Assembly (NCBI GenBank): GCA_948099385.1
Contig: CANUEZ040000140.1
Span: forward strand, 1,054,001-1,118,000
DNA length: 64,000 nt
From: Fasciola hepatica
Lineage: Eukaryota > Platyhelminthes > Trematoda > Plagiorchiida > Fasciolidae
Reading direction: 5' to 3'
Under the pieces are notes generated by a model that saw only the letters and a list, made by a program, of their open reading frames with translations, was not told the origin of the DNA and did not search any database. A program made the translations under genes and the position numbers. This document shows positions 24,607-36,872 of this stretch, piece by piece. How positions within the stretch are numbered: position 1 is the stretch's first letter; the number at the start of each line of letters is the position of its first letter.

Positions 24607-25760
24607 CCGTGGTAGAGGCTGCAGGGACCAGATTTTTACACTACGTTGAACGCAGGAACATCGCTACAAGTTCCAGCAGCCAACAGTAGCCTATTTCATC
24701 GGCTTTCACGTCGCTTTCGATTAAGCTAACCGGGAATGTCTGGGCGATAATGGAATCCGATCGGTTATCCGATAAAGTCGAGGCTTCTGAGAGGATACTA
24801 TTTGCCCACTAGGACGCGAGTCCATATAGATGGTGAAGAGGCCTCCGAGTTCACACTTACTGCTGGCGGCCGACAGGGCTATCTTCTTTCGTTAGTGCTA
24901 TTTAACTACACGATCGACTGGATAACGAGACAGACATTGACGGACCATCCCGGTATTCCACTGAGTCAGGAGATGTACACCTCGGATCTGGAGTTCCCGA
25001 ATGACATTGTCGTGCTAACGGACTCCCTACCACGCTTTAACCAGTCTTTGACCCAATCAGTTTCTTCTCCAAGTCCATCAGGCTAGAAGTAAACAGTTAA
25101 TGTCAACTTGCCCAGGGCCATCAGCTCAGCAGTTGTCCATCAGTGATCGAGTACGTCCCATTATTCAAGTATCTAGACTCTACGCTGCTTCCAAACGGTC
25201 AGGCGAAGGATGAAGTATTACTCCGGGTAGACAACGCCAGGAAAGCGTTTCTCCGGCTACGACGGGCGCTGCGGACCCGTAGTGAAACCAACCTTAGGAT
25301 TACGATGTGTATCTACCGCGATATACGCCCCGTACTCAGCTACGGCTGTGAAACCTGGCCACTGAGAGCCGAGGATACTAGAAAACTGGAGGTGCTTGGT
25401 CACTGGTGCATGCGACGTATTATGCGAGTAAATCGGCGCAACAGAGTACCCAAAGATAAGATTAGGAGACAGTGCTGTGAAATTGACGAACTCCTAAACT
25501 TCGTCCAATGTCGTCGACTGCGGTGGGTGGGTCATATCTTACGTTGACCCCAGACGGAATTAGCCAAACAAACATTCCGCCCTGAAACCTGTCCCGGGTG
25601 ACGTTTTCGCCTTGGTGGCCAGTTCAAAACTTGGATCAACACTGTCGAGAAGGATGTAGAGCGTCTAGGCTTACGGTCGGTCTATGGTTCCCGCCAGTGG
25701 AAAAAAAGATTGCGATTTGCCCCGCACTCTCTTTCAACCGCTGCGCGTGGTCAGCTATGA
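24566..25760 (+). pseudogene. LINE reverse transcriptase, 3' half, in array unit (reference: unit 2)
   Basis: Translation gives RGRGCRDQIFTLR, then a stop, then YFIGFHVAFD (motif A; the catalytic Asp between F-I and F is Gly), then RTRVHIDGEEASEFTLTAGG and RQGYLLSLVLFNYTIDWI (motif B region, 24805-24930), and TSDLEFPNDIVVLTD where YADD belongs (FPND: first Asp lost). A second open piece (25143-25547) carries FKYLDSTLLPNGQ, RPVLSYGCETWPLRAED and RRLRWVGHILR. The C-terminal tail TWINTVEKDVERLGLRSVYG and RQWKKRLRFAPHSLSTAARG ends at TGA 25760. The A7 tract keeps this tail in frame; the A6 form in units 4, 5, 6 and 8 does not. Upstream, NQGGSRRG just before 24607 is the start of the same block (compare NQAGFRPG in relatives), so the RT runs across the arbitrary unit border. 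Similar copies occur at the same offset in every unit. Confidence 0.9.
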
Positions 25761-26278
25761 TATTCATGAAGTCGACTCATCCTCTAGCAGGAGACAGTCG
25801 CAAAAAAGTAAAGAAAGTAAGCTTTATTTTCGCTGCAACTGTCTTGAAGTTAAAATCAACAGCTACAGGTTTTTAACGTTGAAGGAATTGGTCAAGGGTT
25901 TGACCACTTTCTTGACGAGCAATCGAGAGAACGTGTCGGGCAAAAATCTGATTATTGGGTTTCGGTGGTAGAACCGAAGTATGCACATTCGGTGATATGT
26001 TTGTAAACCGAGGGCAAAACTAGATTACTAAGAACGGAAAGAAGACATATTGCGAGATGCAAGCATTCCGTTCACTCTTGTCGATCGCGTACGTGAAACG
26101 TGTCAGTTTATATGATACGGTGCATAGAATACACAGTGGAAAAATGTTTGTCACAAAGAATACAGCAATGCGTTTGGAGTCTGTGGCTGATGCCAGGGAA
26201 GGCAGATTGTTTGCAGTGACTGTTTCTGTGCACAAACCGAGGGGAGTTTTCTGTCTGAGGCATTTGAAGGCAGCGGAG

Positions 26279-26795
26279 CACTGGCCTGAAGGCTGCAGAG
26301 TACGCTCAACCCTAGATAGACAGACGGATGTTATGTGGACGCCATGGATGACTCAGTTGACGGATCGACCTTCGAAACGCATCAGTGCGATTCTTGATAA
26401 TATTGGTTCCCAAGAGAACAGAGCGGAGTTGGCTAAGCGATTTGAGGCTACTGCAAGTCCTTGCTAACCCGGCATTTCTGGGCCACTGCGATAAAACCAA
26501 TAACGGCTTTCTGCGCCGGGAGCCTTGATGTTACGAAGGCCGGCACCGCCTAATATGACTTCGGATAAGCTGGCGATATCCACTTGATAGTGGGTAGTAT
26601 GCACTTATTCGCTGTCTGACTTCGAATGTCGGTAAGAGTTCTCACGTTCCAACATCTTATAGTGTCTTTAGGAGGTAAAAAGACCCAGTTCGCATTCTTG
26701 ACAACACTGCCACTGAGATAGCACAGGATCACTGCTTCCCGGAGATGTCGTAGCATGGATAATAGAGCTTGTAGGAAACAGTCATGAAGTTTCAT
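26279..26795 (-). pseudogene. LINE endonuclease N-terminus fused to RT C-terminal scrap, in array unit (reference: unit 2)
   Basis: Minus strand, reading left from 26795: an open piece ends with IRCWNVRTLTDIRSQ, which is the usual start of an apurinic-type endonuclease (C/F-NVRTL). After a frameshift comes QVDIASLSEVILGGAG (the catalytic Glu of SEV is kept), RYWFYRSGPEMPG, SNRLANSALFSWEPILSR and IALMRFEGRSVN. The text then switches without a gap to LSHPWRPHNIRLSI and SAAFRPVL (26279-26357), which belong to the far C-terminal RT region of the same class of LINE. About 2 kb of coding sequence is thus missing between the two parts. It faces the plus-strand RT of the same unit. Confidence 0.8.
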
Positions 26796-27041
26796 AAGTG
26801 TTTGATACGAGAGACGGCCCCAGCGTCACTCGGCTTTTTTCGAGGGTGCACCTCTGGCCTTTGCCTAACCAAGTGCGGACTGCAAGGCAGAACTGTGTTG
26901 ATGCATTTTTGTCGTTGGCTCTCTAAGAGCTCGTTCACCATTCGATTTAACTGAATCCAACCCAGTGATCCATGCAGCCCTATTAGTTAGACAGATTTCC
27001 ATCACAGCCGCTGAACTGTACAGTGAATCTCGTGTATTCAT

Positions 27042-27392
27042 TCAGGGGTAACTGCCTTCGCATGCCGAACACCTCACCGAGGTTTTTGGACCTTGGTTAC
27101 CCTCAACCTGGCCTAGGCCGCCTGTCGAGCGGTTTTCCGGGGTGTAGCAGCTGATGCATGATTCGCATTCGTGGAGCCATAGGTGGGAGTTGGGTACCTG
27201 GTGGAGACGAGATGGAAGATACCCCAAGGGCACTTCAGTTTGCCAACTCAGAGATGCTACTCCAATCAGATACCCCATACACCCCATTATTGCGTTTTGA
27301 CTAGAGGTGTGCACGGCGATTATGCTGAAAGTTTCCTTTCTTAACACAAACACTACACACAGCTTCTCGTACTGAGCGTTCAGCTTACCCAC
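27042..27392 (-). other. upstream (5' UTR-like) part of the minus-strand LINE, in array unit (reference: unit 2)
   Basis: A 116-codon open frame and its surroundings lie upstream of the endonuclease. Non-LTR elements have a long leader there. No domain is visible, and the openness is not strong evidence because all copies are near-identical. I read it as leader sequence, not as a gene. Confidence 0.45.
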
Positions 27393-27673
27393 AGAAATAG
27401 CAAGATAAGTTGCTCACAGTCGAGGCTACATCCTCCGAGATTAGCGTTTGGAGTTTGATAAATTTAAAAGATTTTGTTACTTTTGATACGAAGCACAAAA
27501 TGTATCACGGTTGTGTGATAAAGACTGTGCGAGCTAGTTAAAGTTACCTGGCGAGTTGAAGCTTTGTTTTGAGATCGAGTTGTTTACTTTGCAATAACTT
27601 TCGATCAATCACATTGGACACCAGACCACGAATGAATTCGTCGGAGTTTACTTCATAACCAAGGGGGTTCCCG

Positions 27674-30600
27674 CCGTGGTAGAGGCTGCAGGGACCAGAT
27701 TTTTACACTACGTTGAACGCAGGAACATCGCTACAAGTTCCAGCAGCCAACAGTAGCCTATTTCATCGGCTTTCACGTCGCTTTCGATTAAGCTAACCGG
27801 GAATGTCTGGGCGATAATGGAATCCGATCGGTTATCCGATAAAGTCGAGGCTTCTGAGAGGATACTATTTGCCCACTAGGACGCGAGTCCATATAGATGG
27901 TGAAGAGGCCTCCGAGTTCACACTTACTGCTGGCGGCCGACAGGGCTATCTTCTTTCGTTAGTGCTATTTAACTACACGATCGACTGGATAACGAGACAG
28001 ACATTGACGGACCATCCCGGTATTCCACTGAGTCAGGAGATGTACACCTCGGATCTGGAGTTCCCGAATGACATTGTCGTGCTAACGGACTCCCTACCAC
28101 GCTTTAACCAGTCTTTGACCCAATCAGTTTCTTCTCCAAGTCCATCAGGCTAGAAGTAAACAGTTAATGTCAACTTGCCCAGGGCCATCAGCTCAGCAGT
28201 TGTCCATCAGTGATCGAGTACGTCCCATTATTCAAGTATCTAGACTCTACGCTGCTTCCAAACGGTCAGGCGAAGGATGAAGTATTACTCCGGGTAGACA
28301 ACGCCAGGAAAGCGTTTCTCCGGCTACGACGGGCGCTGCGGACCCGTAGTGAAACCAACCTTAGGATTACGATGTGTATCTACCGCGATATACGCCCCGT
28401 ACTCAGCTACGGCTGTGAAACCTGGCCACTGAGAGCCGAGGATACTAGAAAACTGGAGGTGCTTGGTCACTGGTGCATGCGACGTATTATGCGAGTAAAT
28501 CGGCGCAACAGAGTACCCAAAGATAAGATTAGGAGACAGTGCTGTGAAATTGACGAACTCCTAAACTTCGTCCAATGTCGTCGACTGCGGTGGGTGGGTC
28601 ATATCTTACGTTGACCCCAGACGGAATTAGCCAAACAAACATTCCGCCCTGAAACCTGTCCCGGGTGACGTTTTCGCCTTGGTGGCCAGTTCAAAACTTG
28701 GATCAACACTGTCGAGAAGGATGTAGAGCGTCTAGGCTTACGGTCGGTCTATGGTTCCCGCCAGTGGAAAAAAAGATTGCGATTTGCCCCGCACTCTCTT
28801 TCAACCGCTGCGCGTGGTCAGCTATGATATTCATGAAGTCGACTCATCCTCTAGCAGGAGACAGTCGCAAAAAAGTAAAGAAAGTAAGCTTTATTTTCGC
28901 TGCAACTGTCTTGAAGTTAAAATCAACAGCTACAGGTTTTTAACGTTGAAGGAATTGGTCAAGGGTTTGACCACTTTCTTGACGAGCAATCGAGAGAACG
29001 TGTCGGGCAAAAATCTGATTATTGGGTTTCGGTGGTAGAACCGAAGTATGCACATTCGGTGATATGTTTGTAAACCGAGGGCAAAACTAGATTACTAAGA
29101 ACGGAAAGAAGACATATTGCGAGATGCAAGCATTCCGTTCACTCTTGTCGATCGCGTACGTGAAACGTGTCAGTTTATATGATACGGTGCATAGAATACA
29201 CAGTGGAAAAATGTTTGTCACAAAGAATACAGCAATGCGTTTGGAGTCTGTGGCTGATGCCAGGGAAGGCAGATTGTTTGCAGTGACTGTTTCTGTGCAC
29301 AAACCGAGGGGAGTTTTCTGTCTGAGGCATTTGAAGGCAGCGGAGCACTGGCCTGAAGGCTGCAGAGTACGCTCAACCCTAGATAGACAGACGGATGTTA
29401 TGTGGACGCCATGGATGACTCAGTTGACGGATCGACCTTCGAAACGCATCAGTGCGATTCTTGATAATATTGGTTCCCAAGAGAACAGAGCGGAGTTGGC
29501 TAAGCGATTTGAGGCTACTGCAAGTCCTTGCTAACCCGGCATTTCTGGGCCACTGCGATAAAACCAATAACGGCTTTCTGCGCCGGGAGCCTTGATGTTA
29601 CGAAGGCCGGCACCGCCTAATATGACTTCGGATAAGCTGGCGATATCCACTTGATAGTGGGTAGTATGCACTTATTCGCTGTCTGACTTCGAATGTCGGT
29701 AAGAGTTCTCACGTTCCAACATCTTATAGTGTCTTTAGGAGGTAAAAAGACCCAGTTCGCATTCTTGACAACACTGCCACTGAGATAGCACAGGATCACT
29801 GCTTCCCGGAGATGTCGTAGCATGGATAATAGAGCTTGTAGGAAACAGTCATGAAGTTTCATAAGTGTTTGATACGAGAGACGGCCCCAGCGTCACTCGG
29901 CTTTTTTCGAGGGTGCACCTCTGGCCTTTGCCTAACCAAGTGCGGACTGCAAGGCAGAACTGTGTTGATGCATTTTTGTCGTTGGCTCTCTAAGAGCTCG
30001 TTCACCATTCGATTTAACTGAATCCAACCCAGTGATCCATGCAGCCCTATTAGTTAGACAGATTTCCATCACAGCCGCTGAACTGTACAGTGAATCTCGT
30101 GTATTCATTCAGGGGTAACTGCCTTCGCATGCCGAACACCTCACCGAGGTTTTTGGACCTTGGTTACCCTCAACCTGGCCTAGGCCGCCTGTCGAGCGGT
30201 TTTCCGGGGTGTAGCAGCTGATGCATGATTCGCATTCGTGGAGCCATAGGTGGGAGTTGGGTACCTGGTGGAGACGAGATGGAAGATACCCCAAGGGCAC
30301 TTCAGTTTGCCAACTCAGAGATGCTACTCCAATCAGATACCCCATACACCCCATTATTGCGTTTTGACTAGAGGTGTGCACGGCGATTATGCTGAAAGTT
30401 TCCTTTCTTAACACAAACACTACACACAGCTTCTCGTACTGAGCGTTCAGCTTACCCACAGAAATAGCAAGATAAGTTGCTCACAGTCGAGGCTACATCC
30501 TCCGAGATTAGCGTTTGGAGTTTGATAAATTTAAAAGATTTTGTTACTTTTGATACGAAGCACAAAATGTATCACGGTTGTGTGATAAAGACTGTGCGAG

Positions 30601-30740
30601 CTAGTTAAAGTTACCTGGCGAGTTGAAGCTTTGTTTTGAGATCGAGTTGTTTACTTTGCAATAACTTTCGATCAATCACATTGGACACCAGACCACGAAT
30701 GAATTCGTCGGAGTTTACTTCATAACCAAGGGGGTTCCCG
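27674..30740. repeat. array unit 3
   Basis: 3067 bp. I saw no difference from unit 2. RT pieces 27869-28153 and 28210-28614 (+), endonuclease piece 29617-29862 (-). Confidence 0.97.
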
Positions 30741-33700
30741 CCGTGGTAGAGGCTGCAGGGACCAGATTTTTACACTACGTTGAACGCAGGAACATCGCTA
30801 CAAGTTCCAGCAGCCAACAGTAGCCTATTTCATCGGCTTTCACGTCGCTTTCGATTAAGCTAACCGGGAATGTCTGGGCGATAATGGAATCCGATCGGTT
30901 ATCCGATAAAGTCGAGGCTTCTGAGAGGATACTATTTGCCCACTAGGACGCGAGTCCATATAGATGGTGAAGAGGCCTCCGAGTTCACACTTACTGCTGG
31001 CGGCCGACAGGGCTATCTTCTTTCGTTAGTGCTATTTAACTACACGATCGACTGGATAACGAGACAGACATTGACGGACCATCCCGGTATTCCACTGAGT
31101 CAGGAGATGTACACCTCGGATCTGGAGTTCCCGAATGACATTGTCGTGCTAACGGACTCCCTACCACGCTTTAACCAGTCTTTGACCCAATCAGTTTCTT
31201 CTCCAAGTCCATCAGGCTAGAAGTAAACAGTTAATGTCAACTTGCCCAGGGCCATCAGCTCAGCAGTTGTCCATCAGTGATCGAGTACGTCCCATTATTC
31301 AAGTATCTAGACTCTACGCTGCTTCCAAACGGTCAGGCGAAGGATGAAGTATTACTCCGGGTAGACAACGCCAGGAAAGCGTTTCTCCGGCTACGACGGG
31401 CGCTGCGGACCCGTAGTGAAACCAACCTTAGGATTACGATGTGTATCTACCGCGATATACGCCCCGTACTCAGCTACGGCTGTGAAACCTGGCCACTGAG
31501 AGCCGAGGATACTAGAAAACTGGAGGTGCTTGGTCACTGGTGCATGCGACGTATTATGCGAGTAAATCGGCGCAACAGAGTACCCAAAGATAAGATTAGG
31601 AGACAGTGCTGTGAAATTGACGAACTCCTAAACTTCGTCCAATGTCGTCGACTGCGGTGGGTGGGTCATATCTTACGTTGACCCCAGACGGAATTAGCCA
31701 AACAAACATTCCGCCCTGAAACCTGTCCCGGGTGACGTTTTCGCCTTGGTGGCCAGTTCAAAACTTGGATCAACACTGTCGAGAAGGATGTAGAGCGTCT
31801 AGGCTTACGGTCGGTCTATGGTTCCCGCCAGTGGAAAAAAGATTGCGATTTGCCCCGCACTCTCTTTCAACCGCTGCGCGTGGTCAGCTATGATATTCAT
31901 GAAGTCGACTCATCCTCTAGCAGGAGACAGTCGCAAAAAAGTAAAGAAAGTAAGCTTTATTTTCGCTGCAACTGTCTTGAAGTTAAAATCAACAGCTACA
32001 GGTTTTTAACGTTGAAGGAATTGGTCAAGGGTTTGACCACTTTCTTGACGAGCAATCGAGAGAACGTGTCGGGCAAAAATCTGATTCTTGGGTTTCGGTG
32101 GTAGAACCGAAGTATGCACATTCGGTGATATGTTTGTAAACCGAGGGCAAAACTAGATTACTAAGAACGGAAAGAAGACATATTGCGAGATGCAAGCATT
32201 CCGTTCACTCTTGTCGATCGCGTACGTGAAACGTGTCAGTTTATATGATACGGTGCATAGAATACACAGTGGAAAAATGTTTGTCACAAAGAATACAGCA
32301 ATGCGTTTGGAGTCTGTGGCTGATGCCAGGGAAGGCAGATTGTTTGCAGTGACTGTTTCTGTGCACAAACCGAGGGGAGTTTTCTGTCTGAGGCATTTGA
32401 AGGCAGCGGAGCACTGGCCTGAAGGCTGCAGAGTACGCTCAACCCTAGATAGACAGACGGATGTTATGTGGACGCCATGGATGACTCAGTTGACGGATCG
32501 ACCTTCGAAACGCATCAGTGCGATTCTTGATAATATTGGTTCCCAAGAGAACAGAGCGGAGTTGGCTAAGCGATTTGAGGCTACTGCAAGTCCTTGCTAA
32601 CCCGGCATTTCTGGGCCACTGCGATAAAACCAATAACGGCTTTCTGCGCCGGGAGCCTTGATGTTACGAAGGCCGGCACCGCCTAATATGACTTCGGATA
32701 AGCTGGCGATATCCACTTGATAGTGGGTAGTATGCACTTATTCGCTGTCTGACTTCGAATGTCGGTAAGAGTTCTCACGTTCCAACATCTTATAGTGTCT
32801 TTAGGAGGTAAAAAGACCCAGTTCGCATTCTTGACAACACTGCCACTGAGATAGCACAGGATCACTGCTTCCCGGAGATGTCGTAGCATGGATAATAGAG
32901 CTTGTAGGAAACAGTCATGAAGTTTCATAAGTGTTTGATACGAGAGACGGCCCCAGCGTCACTCGGCTTTTTTCGAGGGTGCACCTCTGGCCTTTGCCTA
33001 ACCAAGTGCGGACTGCAAGGCAGAACTGTGTTGATGCATTTTTGTCGTTGGCTCTCTAAGAGCTCGTTCACCATTCGATTTAACTGAATCCAACCCAGTG
33101 ATCCATGCAGCCCTATTAGTTAGACAGATTTCCATCACAGCCGCTGAACTGTACAGTGAATCTCGTGTATTCATTCAGGGGTAACTGCCTTCGCATGCCG
33201 AACACCTCACCGAGGTTTTTGGACCTTGGTTACCCTCAACCTGGCCTAGGCCGCCTGTCGAGCGGTTTTCCGGGGTGTAGCAGCTGATGCATGATTCGCA
33301 TTCGTGGAGCCATAGGTGGGAGTTGGGTACCTGGTGGAGACGAGATGGAAGATACCCCAAGGGCACTTCAGTTTGCCAACTCAGAGATGCTACTCCAATC
33401 AGATACCCCATACACCCCATTATTGCGTTTTGACTAGAGGTGTGCACGGCGATTATGCTGAAAGTTTCCTTTCTTAACACAAACACTACACACAGCTTCT
33501 CGTACTGAGCGTTCAGCTTACCCACAGAAATAGCAAGATAAGTTGCTCACAGTCGAGGCTACATCCTCCGAGATTAGCGTTTGGAGTTTGATAAATTTAA
33601 AAGATTTTGTTACTTTTGATACGAAGCACAAAATGTATCACGGTTGTGTGATAAAGACTGTGCGAGCTAGTTAAAGTTACCTGGCGAGTTGAAGCTTTGT

Positions 33701-33806
33701 TTTGAGATCGAGTTGTTTACTTTGCAATAACTTTCGATCAATCACATTGGACACCAGACCACGAATGAATTCGTCGGAGTTTACTTCATAACCAAGGGGG
33801 TTCCCG
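30741..33806. repeat. array unit 4
   Basis: 3066 bp. Carries the linked pair A6 (one A lost from the A7 tract near 31836) and ATTCTTGGG (near 32085). The lost base breaks the final RT codons. RT pieces 30936-31220 and 31277-31681 (+), endonuclease piece 32683-32928 (-). Confidence 0.97.
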
Positions 33807-36800
33807 CCGTGGTAGAGGCTGCAGGGACCAGATTTTTACACTACGTTGAACGCAGGAACATCGCTACAAGTTCCAGCAGCCAACAGTAGCCTATTTCATC
33901 GGCTTTCACGTCGCTTTCGATTAAGCTAACCGGGAATGTCTGGGCGATAATGGAATCCGATCGGTTATCCGATAAAGTCGAGGCTTCTGAGAGGATACTA
34001 TTTGCCCACTAGGACGCGAGTCCATATAGATGGTGAAGAGGCCTCCGAGTTCACACTTACTGCTGGCGGCCGACAGGGCTATCTTCTTTCGTTAGTGCTA
34101 TTTAACTACACGATCGACTGGATAACGAGACAGACATTGACGGACCATCCCGGTATTCCACTGAGTCAGGAGATGTACACCTCGGATCTGGAGTTCCCGA
34201 ATGACATTGTCGTGCTAACGGACTCCCTACCACGCTTTAACCAGTCTTTGACCCAATCAGTTTCTTCTCCAAGTCCATCAGGCTAGAAGTAAACAGTTAA
34301 TGTCAACTTGCCCAGGGCCATCAGCTCAGCAGTTGTCCATCAGTGATCGAGTACGTCCCATTATTCAAGTATCTAGACTCTACGCTGCTTCCAAACGGTC
34401 AGGCGAAGGATGAAGTATTACTCCGGGTAGACAACGCCAGGAAAGCGTTTCTCCGGCTACGACGGGCGCTGCGGACCCGTAGTGAAACCAACCTTAGGAT
34501 TACGATGTGTATCTACCGCGATATACGCCCCGTACTCAGCTACGGCTGTGAAACCTGGCCACTGAGAGCCGAGGATACTAGAAAACTGGAGGTGCTTGGT
34601 CACTGGTGCATGCGACGTATTATGCGAGTAAATCGGCGCAACAGAGTACCCAAAGATAAGATTAGGAGACAGTGCTGTGAAATTGACGAACTCCTAAACT
34701 TCGTCCAATGTCGTCGACTGCGGTGGGTGGGTCATATCTTACGTTGACCCCAGACGGAATTAGCCAAACAAACATTCCGCCCTGAAACCTGTCCCGGGTG
34801 ACGTTTTCGCCTTGGTGGCCAGTTCAAAACTTGGATCAACACTGTCGAGAAGGATGTAGAGCGTCTAGGCTTACGGTCGGTCTATGGTTCCCGCCAGTGG
34901 AAAAAAGATTGCGATTTGCCCCGCACTCTCTTTCAACCGCTGCGCGTGGTCAGCTATGATATTCATGAAGTCGACTCATCCTCTAGCAGGAGACAGTCGC
35001 AAAAAAGTAAAGAAAGTAAGCTTTATTTTCGCTGCAACTGTCTTGAAGTTAAAATCAACAGCTACAGGTTTTTAACGTTGAAGGAATTGGTCAAGGGTTT
35101 GACCACTTTCTTGACGAGCAATCGAGAGAACGTGTCGGGCAAAAATCTGATTCTTGGGTTTCGGTGGTAGAACCGAAGTATGCACATTCGGTGATATGTT
35201 TGTAAACCGAGGGCAAAACTAGATTACTAAGAACGGAAAGAAGACATATTGCGAGATGCAAGCATTCCGTTCACTCTTGTCGATCGCGTACGTGAAACGT
35301 GTCAGTTTATATGATACGGTGCATAGAATACACAGTGGAAAAATGTTTGTCACAAAGAATACAGCAATGCGTTTGGAGTCTGTGGCTGATGCCAGGGAAG
35401 GCAGATTGTTTGCAGTGACTGTTTCTGTGCACAAACCGAGGGGAGTTTTCTGTCTGAGGCATTTGAAGGCAGCGGAGCACTGGCCTGAAGGCTGCAGAGT
35501 ACGCTCAACCCTAGATAGACAGACGGATGTTATGTGGACGCCATGGATGACTCAGTTGACGGATCGACCTTCGAAACGCATCAGTGCGATTCTTGATAAT
35601 ATTGGTTCCCAAGAGAACAGAGCGGAGTTGGCTAAGCGATTTGAGGCTACTGCAAGTCCTTGCTAACCCGGCATTTCTGGGCCACTGCGATAAAACCAAT
35701 AACGGCTTTCTGCGCCGGGAGCCTTGATGTTACGAAGGCCGGCACCGCCTAATATGACTTCGGATAAGCTGGCGATATCCACTTGATAGTGGGTAGTATG
35801 CACTTATTCGCTGTCTGACTTCGAATGTCGGTAAGAGTTCTCACGTTCCAACATCTTATAGTGTCTTTAGGAGGTAAAAAGACCCAGTTCGCATTCTTGA
35901 CAACACTGCCACTGAGATAGCACAGGATCACTGCTTCCCGGAGATGTCGTAGCATGGATAATAGAGCTTGTAGGAAACAGTCATGAAGTTTCATAAGTGT
36001 TTGATACGAGAGACGGCCCCAGCGTCACTCGGCTTTTTTCGAGGGTGCACCTCTGGCCTTTGCCTAACCAAGTGCGGACTGCAAGGCAGAACTGTGTTGA
36101 TGCATTTTTGTCGTTGGCTCTCTAAGAGCTCGTTCACCATTCGATTTAACTGAATCCAACCCAGTGATCCATGCAGCCCTATTAGTTAGACAGATTTCCA
36201 TCACAGCCGCTGAACTGTACAGTGAATCTCGTGTATTCATTCAGGGGTAACTGCCTTCGCATGCCGAACACCTCACCGAGGTTTTTGGACCTTGGTTACC
36301 CTCAACCTGGCCTAGGCCGCCTGTCGAGCGGTTTTCCGGGGTGTAGCAGCTGATGCATGATTCGCATTCGTGGAGCCATAGGTGGGAGTTGGGTACCTGG
36401 TGGAGACGAGATGGAAGATACCCCAAGGGCACTTCAGTTTGCCAACTCAGAGATGCTACTCCAATCAGATACCCCATACACCCCATTATTGCGTTTTGAC
36501 TAGAGGTGTGCACGGCGATTATGCTGAAAGTTTCCTTTCTTAACACAAACACTACACACAGCTTCTCGTACTGAGCGTTCAGCTTACCCACAGAAATAGC
36601 AAGATAAGTTGCTCACAGTCGAGGCTACATCCTCCGAGATTAGCGTTTGGAGTTTGATAAATTTAAAAGATTTTGTTACTTTTGATACGAAGCACAAAAT
36701 GTATCACGGTTGTGTGATAAAGACTGTGCGAGCTAGTTAAAGTTACCTGGCGAGTTGAAGCTTTGTTTTGAGATCGAGTTGTTTACTTTGCAATAACTTT

Positions 36801-36872
36801 CGATCAATCACATTGGACACCAGACCACGAATGAATTCGTCGGAGTTTACTTCATAACCAAGGGGGTTCCCG
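33807..36872. repeat. array unit 5
   Basis: 3066 bp, same allele set as unit 4 (A6 plus ATTCTTGGG). RT pieces 34002-34286 and 34343-34747 (+), endonuclease piece 35749-35994 (-). Confidence 0.97.

Larger units (their letters stand above)
24607..27673. repeat. array unit 2 (reference copy)
   Basis: 3067 bp. Used here as reference. RT pieces 24802-25086 and 25143-25547 (+), endonuclease piece 26550-26795 (-). A7 tract, ATTATTGGG, GCGCTGCGG and AACGTG alleles. Confidence 0.97.
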
